Source of the DNA: Polycladomyces zharkentensis
GTDB lineage: Bacteria > Bacillota > Bacilli > Thermoactinomycetales > JIR-001
Assembly: GCF_016938855.1 (NCBI RefSeq)
Contig: NZ_JAFHAP010000008.1
Coordinates: 62,280-126,279, forward strand
DNA: 64,000 nucleotides
Reading direction: 5' to 3'
Shown: positions 52,089 through 59,533 of the stretch, one piece after another
Layout: the number at the start of each line of letters is the position of its first letter
Position numbering within the stretch: the first letter of the stretch is position 1
Translations under genes and position numbers: made by a program
Notes under the pieces: model-generated
Seen by the model: only the letters and a program-made list of their open reading frames with translations
What the model was told of the DNA's origin: nothing
Databases searched by the model: none

Positions 52089-52958
52089 GTGTACATCATG
52101 ATCGTCAACCCCGTCTCGGGCAACGGGAGAGGACGGAAAGTATGGGAACGTGTAAGCCGGTTGCTGAAGAAGGAAGGACTCCCGTACCGTGTGTACTTTA
52201 CCACCGGTCGTGGTCACGCAACCGTGTTGTCCCGCCAGGCGGTGGAATCTCCTCAGGTGAAAGCGGTCGTGGCCATCGGCGGCGACGGAACGGTTCATGA
52301 GGTTGGCAACGCTTTGGTAGATACAAATGTCCCGCTCGGCTATCTTCCGGCCGGTTCGGGAAATGACTTTGCCGTCGCCCATCGCATTCCCCTCGATCCG
52401 TTGAAAGCGTGGGAGCGTGTATTGCACGGCAGGAGCCGTGCGGTGGACACGGCCCGGATCGGGGAACGCTTCATGATCGGTTTCATGGGGATCGGTTTTG
52501 ATGCCGCGGTGGCCAAACGGGTGAACGATTCCCGCTGGAAACGTTTCGGGAAGTTTGTCTATGCGGGCGGTGTGTTGAGAGAATGGGCGCGTTTTCAACC
52601 GGTAAATGTGCGGATCACGATGGATGGCACTTTATATGATCTGGATCGTGTGTGGTTGATTGCGGCGGCCCACATTCCCAATTATGCAGGTGGAATGCAG
52701 ATTTGCCCAGGTGCGGAAGATGATGACGGTCGGTTGGACATCTGTTGTGTAAGGGATGTCACCCGTCGCGACTTTTTGCGCCTGTTTCCCTCGGTCTATC
52801 GGGGAACCCACGTGGACCAGCCGTTTATTGTGTTTCGACGCGCCAAACAGTTCACGGTCTCCTCTGAAATCCCCCTGCTGGTCCACGCAGATGGTGAGGT
52901 CATTGGCCAAACCCCGATTGCGGTAACTGTGTTGCCACAGTCGTTGAAGGTACTGTAG
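52089..52958 (+). CDS. Diacylglycerol kinase-family lipid kinase
   Basis: The 289-residue protein of the DagK/YegS/sphingosine-kinase family has VNPVSGNGRGRK at the N-terminus, the nucleotide motif IGGDGTVHEVGNAL, LPAGSGNDFA and the C-terminal HADGEVIG. These enzymes phosphorylate diacylglycerol or related lipids with ATP. GTG 52089 lies about 11 bases after AAGGAGTG; ATG 52098 is an alternative. It is the last gene of the three-gene operon. Confidence 0.9.
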   Translation: MYIMIVNPVSGNGRGRKVWERVSRLLKKEGLPYRVYFTTGRGHATVLSRQAVESPQVKAVVAIGGDGTVHEVGNALVDTNVPLGYLPAGSGNDFAVAHRIPLDPLKAWERVLHGRSRAVDTARIGERFMIGFMGIGFDAAVAKRVNDSRWKRFGKFVYAGGVLREWARFQPVNVRITMDGTLYDLDRVWLIAAAHIPNYAGGMQICPGAEDDDGRLDICCVRDVTRRDFLRLFPSVYRGTHVDQPFIVFRRAKQFTVSSEIPLLVHADGEVIGQTPIAVTVLPQSLKVL

Positions 52959-53283
52959 ATGTACGATTTTTCGGCCGATATGGGGGAAGCAGGGCCCAAA
53001 CGGTTCCCTTGCGCACCCGGCGAAAAGTGAAGCAACGTTGCCGCCGCCGGTGGGTCGAGAGTTGGTGGTCCAAACGTTGCTGACGTTTTGGATGCGTACG
53101 CCATCTCGGCCCCAAAAGCATCCGTCTTCGCGGTTGAACGGATTCACGTTTGTGACGGTACTCCCTCACTTTCGCGATTGACCGGATTTTCCGTTTTCCT
53201 TGCCCGTGATGACATGCCCCTTTGGATTGTGATGAAAGGGAGTGCTTCCAGTTTCAGCCGTGTGAAGCTCACCAACAACCGAT
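52959..53283. other. Long intergenic region before miaB
   Basis: I see no supportable gene. The stretch contains the paired segments CAACGTTGC and AAACGTTGC near 53034 and 53076 and short palindromes. No known riboswitch could be aligned. Confidence 0.4.
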
Positions 53284-53308
53284 GCCCCTGCGGGGCGTTT
53301 TTCTTTTC
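53284..53308 (+). terminator. Intrinsic terminator upstream of miaB
   Basis: GCCCC-TGC-GGGGC followed by GTTTTTCTTTT. Confidence 0.65.
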
Positions 53309-53324
53309 CACATTTCTCCCTGCA

Positions 53325-53353
53325 TTGCAGGGGTTTGCCGGTTCGGGTATAAT
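53325..53353 (+). promoter_or_regulatory. Sigma-A promoter of miaB
   Basis: TTGCAG (53325-53330) and TATAAT (53348-53353) with a 17-base spacer. In the leader, CACCT-GTAGAA-AGGTG could form a small hairpin that covers the ribosome site. Confidence 0.55.
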
Positions 53354-53407
53354 AAATAAATTGCAAAGGTATGTCATTTCCACCTGTAGAAAGGTGTTGA
53401 ATAAATC

Positions 53408-54886
53408 ATGACCCAAAAAGTGAAGGATTGGGAACGTTACTTCGTTCCGCCGGATCTGAAGGCGGCGAAAAAACGCGGCAAACAGGACGTGGAAGTGCTT
53501 CAGTTTGGTGAGATACCGGAAGATATGCGCCGGATCGGCGAAGGGAAATATTATCTGATCCGCACTTACGGCTGTCAAATGAACGTACATGACAGCGAGA
53601 CGATCGCGGGTATCCTGGAAATGATGGGATATCGTCCCACAGAGTCGGAAGAGCAGGCTTCCGTCATTTTGCTCAATACCTGTGCCATCCGTGAAAATGC
53701 GGAAGACAAAGTCTTCGGCGAGATCGGCCGGCTGAAACCGCTGAAGATGGAAAATCCCGATCTGATATTGGGGATGTGCGGATGCATGTCCCAGGAAGAA
53801 GGTGTCGTTAACCGTATTTTGCGTCAGCATCCCTATGTGGATCTGATTTTCGGGACGCACAATATTCACCGCCTGCCCTTCTTGTTGAAGGAAGCGCTTT
53901 TCAGCAAGGAGATGGTGGTGGAAGTTTGGTCCAAAGAAGGGGATATCGTCGAAAACCTGCCCAAGGTGCGGGAAGACGGTCTCAAGGCCTGGGTCAACAT
54001 CATGTACGGTTGCGACAAGTTCTGTACGTACTGTATCGTACCCTACACGCGCGGAAAGGAACGCAGCCGCCGGCCGGAGGACGTATTGGCCGAGATTCGG
54101 GAACTGGCACGGAAAGGGTATCAGGAAGTCACCCTGCTGGGCCAGAATGTCAACGCGTACGGAAAGGACTTCAAAGATCGTCATTACACGTTTGCCCACC
54201 TGATGGACGACGTGCGCAAGATCGGCATTCCGCGCGTTCGTTTCACGACCAGCCATCCGCGTGATTTCGATGATCACCTGATCGAGGTGCTGGCCAAAGG
54301 AGGCAACTTGGTGGAACACATCCATCTGCCGGTGCAGTCGGGCAGTACGGAGATCCTGAAGATGATGGCGCGGAAATACACCCGGGAACAATATCTGGAG
54401 CTGGTTCGCAAAATCAAGGCGGCCATTCCGAACGTGTCGTTGACGACCGACATTATCGTCGGTTTTCCCGGTGAGACAGACGAACAGTTCGAAGAAACGC
54501 TGTCGCTGGTGCGTGAGGTGGAATTCGATTCGGCGTTTACGTTCATCTACTCTCCCCGGGAAGGAACCCCGGCAGCCAAGATGAAAGACGATGTCCCGCC
54601 GGAAGTGAAGAAAGAGCGCCTGATGCGGCTCAACCGGTTGCAGGACGAGATCAGCCGCAGAAAAAACGAAGCGCTCCGCGGCAAAGTGGTTGAGGTGCTG
54701 GTCGAAGGGGAAAGCAAAAAAGATCCCAATGTGCTGTCGGGACGGACCCGTTCCAACAAGTTGGTCAACTTCACCGGTCCGAAACACCTGATCGGTCGGT
54801 TTGCCCATGTTCGGATCGATGAGCCGAAAACGCACACGCTGAAAGGAGTATGGGTGGAAGAAACCTATGCCCAGGTGGGGATGTGA
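53408..54886 (+). CDS. miaB: tRNA-2-methylthio-N6-isopentenyladenosine synthase MiaB
   Basis: MiaB is a radical-SAM methylthiotransferase that adds a methylthio group to i6A37 of tRNAs. The 492-residue protein has the N-terminal cluster cysteines ([22 protein letters not shown]), the radical-SAM Cys202-x3-Cys206-x2-Cys209 ([10 protein letters not shown]) and a C-terminal TRAM domain ([10 protein letters not shown] to [10 protein letters not shown]). It carries the 50-60 residue N-terminal extension common in Bacillales. ricA follows after a single base, as in B. subtilis. Confidence 0.96.
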   Translation: MTQKVKDWERYFVPPDLKAAKKRGKQDVEVLQFGEIPEDMRRIGEGKYYLIRTYGCQMNVHDSETIAGILEMMGYRPTESEEQASVILLNTCAIRENAEDKVFGEIGRLKPLKMENPDLILGMCGCMSQEEGVVNRILRQHPYVDLIFGTHNIHRLPFLLKEALFSKEMVVEVWSKEGDIVENLPKVREDGLKAWVNIMYGCDKFCTYCIVPYTRGKERSRRPEDVLAEIRELARKGYQEVTLLGQNVNAYGKDFKDRHYTFAHLMDDVRKIGIPRVRFTTSHPRDFDDHLIEVLAKGGNLVEHIHLPVQSGSTEILKMMARKYTREQYLELVRKIKAAIPNVSLTTDIIVGFPGETDEQFEETLSLVREVEFDSAFTFIYSPREGTPAAKMKDDVPPEVKKERLMRLNRLQDEISRRKNEALRGKVVEVLVEGESKKDPNVLSGRTRSNKLVNFTGPKHLIGRFAHVRIDEPKTHTLKGVWVEETYAQVGM

Positions 54887-54887
54887 C

Positions 54888-55319
54888 ATGAATCGCATCT
54901 TGAACGACGTCCATCCCGTGTTGCAAACGGCGGCCGAGCTGGGTCGCCGTTTGCGGCAGACAGAAGAGGTCAGCCGGTTTCGACAAGCGGAGAAACAAAT
55001 CCAAAACAGCGCCCGTGTCAATGGTCTGATTGCAGAGATCAAAAGAAAACAAAAAGAATTGGTTCATGCCAAGCACTATCAAAAAACAGAATATGTACGC
55101 CGGCTTGAACAAGAATTGAAAGCCTTGCAGGAAGAGATGGAAAATTTGCCGATTGTCCGGGAATACCAACAGAGCCAAGTGGAAGTGAACGACCTCCTGC
55201 AAACGATTCAGCAAGTGTTGGCCGATGCGGTCTCCCGCAAGATCGACGTGGAAGTGGGCGGGGATGTTTCCCGGAGTGGGTGTGGCAGCGGAGGCCCATG
55301 CGGATGCAAAGGCCATTGA
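54888..55319 (+). CDS. ricA: RicA (YmcA), RicAFT complex subunit
   Basis: The 143-residue helical protein of the YlbF/YmcA family (EVSRFRQAEKQIQNSARVNG, then YQQSQVEVNDLLQTIQQVLA) belongs to the RicA-RicF-RicT complex, which carries Fe-S clusters and directs RNase Y maturation of polycistronic mRNAs and affects sporulation and competence. The tail SGCGSGGPCGC offers three cysteines for cluster binding. It is encoded in the same window as its partner RNase Y. ATG 54888 follows AGGTGGGG. A terminator follows. Confidence 0.9.
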   Translation: MNRILNDVHPVLQTAAELGRRLRQTEEVSRFRQAEKQIQNSARVNGLIAEIKRKQKELVHAKHYQKTEYVRRLEQELKALQEEMENLPIVREYQQSQVEVNDLLQTIQQVLADAVSRKIDVEVGGDVSRSGCGSGGPCGCKGH

Positions 55320-55329
55320 ACGGCAATTC

Positions 55330-55357
55330 CCCACGGATTTTTCCGTGGGCTTTTTTT
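55330..55357 (+). terminator. Intrinsic terminator after ricA
   Basis: CCCACGGA (55330-55337) pairs with TCCGTGGG (55342-55349), then C and seven T residues. Confidence 0.9.
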
Positions 55358-55420
55358 GCACCCTAGACTCCTGCCCTGCATACACATGGTACTGAACGAT
55401 TGTTTGGAGGAGGGAGCGAC

Positions 55421-55996
55421 ATGGCAAAAACAGACAGAGACGTGCAATATCGCCAAATCATCACCAAAGCGATTTGCGGCAGGGGTCGTAAGTTCTCCCA
55501 GGCAACGCACACCATCCACCCACCGGACAATATCTCCAACATTTTGGGTGCTTGGATTATCAATCATTCATATGAAGCGCACCGTGTGGGTGAGGTTGTC
55601 GAGGTCATGGGAAACTACGACATCAACATCTGGTATGCCACCAAAGGCAATACCAAAACGGATGTGGCCAAGGAAACGGTACGGTATGTTGATCAGGTGC
55701 CGCTTAGCTTCTACGACCGGAATCTGCGGGAAGATACGATCAGCGTGAATGCGGTTTCCACGCAATCTCCCAACTGCATCGAGGCAACGATCGCCTCCAG
55801 CGGCGATGCCGTCCTGGTAAGGGTGGAACGGGAGTTTCTCGTAGAAGTGACGGGGGAAACCAAAATTTGCGTCGCCTGCTATCCACACGATTATGAGGAC
55901 CTGGACGACAAAGCGTATGAGCCGTCCTCGTTGGAAGCGGATGTGCAGGACTTTGACGATTTGGATCCCGATTTGGTCATCGACGATCTCGATTGA
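55421..55996 (+). CDS. cotE: Outer spore coat morphogenetic protein CotE
   Basis: CotE builds the platform for the outer coat on the mother-cell side. The 191-residue protein has RQIITKAICGRGRKFSQATH, NHSYEA and a very acidic C-terminal tail (about 35 residues, DYEDLDDKAYEPSSLEADVQ...) as in B. subtilis CotE (181 residues). ATG 55421 follows GGAGGAGGG. The motif CATACACA at about 55378-55385 is one base from the sigma-E -10 consensus, but no good -35 accompanies it. A long G-C terminator follows. Confidence 0.96.
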   Translation: MAKTDRDVQYRQIITKAICGRGRKFSQATHTIHPPDNISNILGAWIINHSYEAHRVGEVVEVMGNYDINIWYATKGNTKTDVAKETVRYVDQVPLSFYDRNLREDTISVNAVSTQSPNCIEATIASSGDAVLVRVEREFLVEVTGETKICVACYPHDYEDLDDKAYEPSSLEADVQDFDDLDPDLVIDDLD

Positions 55997-56034
55997 ACCG
56001 ATCTGGAGGGGGAAGATCCCCTCATTGTTGTTGA

Positions 56035-56057
56035 GGGGGGCATTTGCCCCCCTTTTT
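56035..56057 (+). terminator. Intrinsic terminator after cotE
   Basis: GGGGGGC-ATTT-GCCCCCC (56035-56052) followed by TTTTT. Confidence 0.9.
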
Positions 56058-56138
56058 GTTTATTCGCTAACCTGCCACCCAGGTGCTTCATACCATATCA
56101 GTGTATGTGATGTTGGAAAAAGTGAAAGGGGAAAGGCG

Positions 56139-57545
56139 ATGAGCTCCCTCACTCTTCCATGTAAACAATGGGATGATAAACAGTGGATTCGGAGTGAAGC
56201 GATTTCCGCAGAACGGGTTCTTTCCCCATCGATTCGATTGGAACTTTCGAATGCACCGGCTGAGTTTTCCGAATCGATGTTGGTACTCAATGACGAGGTC
56301 GTAGTGGAACGCATCCGCAAAAGGGAAATCAAAGCAGGGGCTTTGAAGCTGCATGGCATCTCCTTCGCCACTGCCCAAATGCGGCTGCTCAGGCAATACA
56401 TTGTGGTCGCTTTCCAGACGGAAACACTGTTGGTGTATCGATCCAAAGGCAGCTCGGTTTGGCTGGCACAGGGTAAAAAGCCCCAACGTGTTGCGTATGA
56501 ACGTGTGCCCCTGAAAGAAAAAAATCGGGAAGTCAATCGGGTTCAGCAGCTGGCCGTGCGTTCGTTGTATGCGCTGGGATTGGATTACGGTGTCGTCAAA
56601 GTGGGGACGCTGCCGGGCAGAAAATTCGTTGTGGTGGATGTGATTCCCAATCCGAGATTAAACACCGACATGGAGAATGTGTTGGTTCATGCGATTTACC
56701 GATATGCCAAACAATTGGGAGAAACCGCGGTCAAGCCCGAATCCGTCACGTTGGGAGCAGATCCGGAGTTTATCATGAAACATGCCAATGGGCAACTGGC
56801 GTTGGCGTCCCAATATTTCCCCCGTTTTGGCCGGGTGGGATGCGATGAGATCTGGCATGGGCAGAATCGCGCCAACAAACCCTTGGTGGAGATTCGCCCA
56901 CAACCCACGCCCGAGCCGCGCAAACTGGTGGTGCGGATTTACCAGGGATTGATCATGGCTGCCAAAAGAGTGAAGGCGGGGAATGTCGTGTGGCTGGCCG
57001 GTGGGATGCCATGTTCCGGTTATCCGTTGGGCGGTCATATCCATTTCAGCGGCATTTTGCTCAATTTCAAACTGCTCAGGGCGTTGGACAACTATTTGGC
57101 GTTGCCGTTGGTGTTGGCGGAGGACCCCAATGGTGTCAAACGACGGCCGAAATATGGTTATCTGGGGGATTTCCGTCATCAGTTCCACGGTGGTTTCGAA
57201 TACCGGACATTGCCCAGCTGGCTGATTTCACCCACAGTGACAAAAGGGGTAATCGCGGCTGCGCAACTGATTGCTTCCCGCTATCCCTATCTGGAGTTGG
57301 AACCGCTCAAAAGATTGTCCGTGCAACGGGCATATTATCAGGGGATCAAAACCGACATCCAACCGCTGGTGGAAACATTGTGGGAGGATTTGCGCGGGTT
57401 GAATGAATACCAAGGTTATGCGGAATTTCTGGATCCTTTTTACGAGTATCTGTTGTCCGGCCAAACCTGGGATGAACAAAAAGACATTCGCAAGGTATGG
57501 AAAGTCCCTCCCTACCAGCCCTCCCCCCGGAAGACCGCCCAGTGA
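56139..57545 (+). CDS. Putative amidoligase (phiEco32-like, glutamine-synthetase fold)
   Basis: The 468-residue protein has the signature segments of the COOH-NH2 ligase (amidoligase) group: LGADPEFIM near residue 205, LVEIRPQPTPEP, GGHIHFSG near 297 and FEYRTLPSWLISP near 353, all remembered from putative amidoligase-domain proteins of Bacillales. These would use ATP to form an amide or peptide bond. The first about 190 residues (SSLTLPCKQWDDKQWIRSEA...) are not in the core fold and may bind substrate. ATG 56139 follows AAAGGGGAAAGG; the open frame extends upstream across the cotE terminator and is discarded. Its place after cotE suggests a spore-envelope substrate, which is inference. Confidence 0.75.
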   Translation: MSSLTLPCKQWDDKQWIRSEAISAERVLSPSIRLELSNAPAEFSESMLVLNDEVVVERIRKREIKAGALKLHGISFATAQMRLLRQYIVVAFQTETLLVYRSKGSSVWLAQGKKPQRVAYERVPLKEKNREVNRVQQLAVRSLYALGLDYGVVKVGTLPGRKFVVVDVIPNPRLNTDMENVLVHAIYRYAKQLGETAVKPESVTLGADPEFIMKHANGQLALASQYFPRFGRVGCDEIWHGQNRANKPLVEIRPQPTPEPRKLVVRIYQGLIMAAKRVKAGNVVWLAGGMPCSGYPLGGHIHFSGILLNFKLLRALDNYLALPLVLAEDPNGVKRRPKYGYLGDFRHQFHGGFEYRTLPSWLISPTVTKGVIAAAQLIASRYPYLELEPLKRLSVQRAYYQGIKTDIQPLVETLWEDLRGLNEYQGYAEFLDPFYEYLLSGQTWDEQKDIRKVWKVPPYQPSPRKTAQ

Positions 57546-57790
57546 CTTGAATGGGTTGGCTCCGTCGACCAGGGTTTCAAAAGCGAGTTGTTCTGTTTCT
57601 GGCTCAAATTCTCGGGGCAACTGAGGAGAATGTTCGGCCATCCATGTATTGCCAATGATCCGTCTCCAGCATTTTCTTCAGCCATTCTGATGTGTCTCCG
57701 GGAGTCAAGGTGGGACAGCGGGAACGATTCGATCCCACATCGCCCGGCATAGCGCGAAGTTGATCATTCTTTCCTTGAAAGAGAAAAGAC
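57546..57790. other. Intergenic region with possible decayed minus-strand frames
   Basis: On the minus strand two short overlapping frames (57792-57604, ending WLKKMLETDHWQYMDGRTFS..., and one with MAEHSPQLPREFEPETEQLA from 57641) look faintly protein-like but have no family likeness, ribosome site or common frame. They may be a relic. No intact gene is supported. Confidence 0.35.
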
Positions 57791-57813
57791 AAAAAGCCAC
57801 TCTTTCAAGTGGC
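57791..57813 (-). terminator. Terminator of the minus-strand MBL gene
   Basis: On the minus strand GCCACT-TGAAAG-AGTGGC is followed by TTTTTGTCTTTT. A similar GCCACTCT/AGAGTGGC hairpin occurs at 59481-59501 at the end of the transposase relic. Confidence 0.7.
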
Positions 57814-57896
57814 CCATGCTGCTGACAAACTAGAAGATCAACAGCCACAAGACTTGTCTATTTACAGACGATTACCGATTTCGTTTCCAAGCTGGT

Positions 57897-58643
57897 TTAT
57901 TCAATATGGATTGACTGCTTCGGTTCCAACATCTCCAGAATCACATTCTGTTGCCGGGCCGATTTCATCAAGCGATCAACCAAATCAGGCGTTTCATTGT
58001 ATACCGGCGGGTTGTGGAAGGTTCCGTAATGGATGGGAACAATTTTTTTGGCCCGTAAAACCAACGCTGCGGAAACGGCCTGCTCAGGGGTCATACAAAT
58101 CGGCTGACCGCTCGGGGTCAATTCCTCTTCTTCGACTATCGCCCCGTTAACAGGAAGAAAGGCAATATCGAAGGGACCGTGTTGTTCCGCGATCTTCCAC
58201 CAGTAACCGTGCCATAAGGTATCTCCACAATGTATGATCTTCCTTCCTTCAGCCTCCACAACCCAACCGACTTGTGGGTCGCCAAGGCCGTCCACCGAAG
58301 AAATCGCCTTGATCCGCAGAGAACCCAGGGTAATAGTATCCTCTGGCCGGACTCCCTTCCCATTCCGGAGAGAGGTTTTCTCCGTCTTTTCCAGGGAATA
58401 GGCGGGAACGTACACTGGTACTTCCGCACCGTATGTAGAAACGATCGCCTCAGCGTCATAATGATCCGAATGAAGATGAGTTACCAGCACCGCATTGGCA
58501 CGTCCGAAATCACTTAATGGATACAACCGTTCCCGCGGACGTCCGAAAAAGGACTCATTGACGTGAAACATTGGGTCAATTGCCACAGCCGTGCCTTCCC
58601 ATTCCACCAATAATCCGGCCCAGTTAAGGCGTTGAATGTTCAT
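57897..58643 (-). CDS. Metallo-beta-lactamase fold hydrolase (UlaG-like)
   Basis: The 248-residue protein begins MNIQRLNWAGLLVEWEGTAV, followed by the metal motif VTHLHSDHYDAEA, IIHCGDTLWHG and VPIHYGTFHNPP, the arrangement of UlaG/UPF0173-like MBL hydrolases. Substrate unknown. The start has AAGGAGG nine bases upstream on the minus strand. Two inverted repeats lie in its upstream region, suggesting specific control. Confidence 0.85.
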   Translation of the reverse strand: MNIQRLNWAGLLVEWEGTAVAIDPMFHVNESFFGRPRERLYPLSDFGRANAVLVTHLHSDHYDAEAIVSTYGAEVPVYVPAYSLEKTEKTSLRNGKGVRPEDTITLGSLRIKAISSVDGLGDPQVGWVVEAEGRKIIHCGDTLWHGYWWKIAEQHGPFDIAFLPVNGAIVEEEELTPSGQPICMTPEQAVSAALVLRAKKIVPIHYGTFHNPPVYNETPDLVDRLMKSARQQNVILEMLEPKQSIHIE

Positions 58644-58978
58644 GTGGTCTGCCTCCTTAGCGATGGATTCTCCGAAACTCCCTAACCGACAGAATCGGTT
58701 GCTCAGGATAAAAGAAAAATGTCACCCGTCTGATAACACAATGTGTTAATTTTATGGTAAATCGGATTTGATAATCAGTAAAACCGAATGTTTTGATTAT
58801 AACAATCTCTTTTTCCGATGGAAGGGGAAATCTCGTCATTCTCAGCCTGTAGTAAGGAACGGGAATCCCCACTCTTGGACCTATGTTAACAGCCTCATTT
58901 TTTGGTCGAAATCAGAAGTTAACATCAAGGGAAAAGGACGGAATGGTATGTTTCAAACCCACTCCCATCGGCAAGGGC
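58644..58978. other. Upstream region of the MBL gene and boundary of the transposase relic
   Basis: The region is AT-rich compared with its surroundings. It holds two inverted repeats: AACCGA/TCGGTT at about 58684-58700, and the palindrome listed separately at 58734. No gene is supported. Confidence 0.4.
58734..58748. promoter_or_regulatory. Palindromic operator candidate
   Basis: TAACACA-A-TGTGTTA is a perfect 7-bp inverted repeat with a one-base centre, about 90 bases upstream of the minus-strand MBL start; typical of a repressor dimer site. Confidence 0.45.
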
Positions 58979-59505
58979 GCTGAACGCTGGGTACCTGACG
59001 AGTCCGATTTGCCATGCCTTGAAAGAGCAAGGGATCTTTGCCGTCATCGCCCACCGCGAGTGCAAGTCCGATCCGCAAACATGCCGGGATTGCCCGTTTT
59101 TATCCCGGTGCACGCGTTCGAAGAACCATGTGAAAACCATCGCCTGTCACGATTGGGAAGATACCAAGGAGTGGGTTCGTCAAAACCGGTTAAGCGAGCG
59201 GGGAAAAGCGCTCAACAAGCGAAGAAAAGAGATGATCGAGCGTAGTTCGCGGTTGCGAAGGAACTGCACGAACTTCGCTACGCATGGATGAGGGGGCGTG
59301 CCAGAGTAACAGAGCAATGCCTCCTTACTGCCGTGTGCCAAAACATCAAGAAAATGGCCATGCTCCTCTGGAGGAGGAGCATGGGTCTCGAAGGCGGGCC
59401 CTTCTCCGTGATCTCTGTCCAAATTTCTCTGTTTTCTTCTGATCCTTATACAAAACCCATTTGTTTTTCGCTGGGTTTGAGCCACTCTTTTTCAGAGTGG
59501 CCCCA
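58979..59505 (+). pseudogene. IS1182-family transposase relic
   Basis: Frames joined across lesions give LNAGYLTSPICHALKEQGIF, then AHRECKSDPQTCRDCPFLSR, SKNHVKTIACHDWEDTKEWV, RLSERGKALNKRRKEMIERS and, after a one-base deletion near 59252 that shifts the frame, ELHELRYAWM-like and QCLLTAVCQNIKKMAMLLW. This is the C-terminal half of an IS1182-type DDE transposase (Cys-x2-Cys-type insertion before the catalytic Glu). An internal deletion also seems to join the IFAVIAHR and REYKSDP segments. The N-terminal half is missing. Confidence 0.8.
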
Positions 59506-59533
59506 TTCTTCGTTTTTGATTGCCGCCCGACGA

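Noticed and set aside
53144-55042. A 632-residue minus-strand open frame opposite miaB
   Set aside because: It overlaps almost all of miaB, which has complete functional motifs; the antisense sequence has none.
55378-55385. CATACACA as a definite sigma-E/sigma-K promoter of cotE
   Set aside because: The -10-like match is good but no acceptable -35 element lies at the right distance, so it is only mentioned under cotE.
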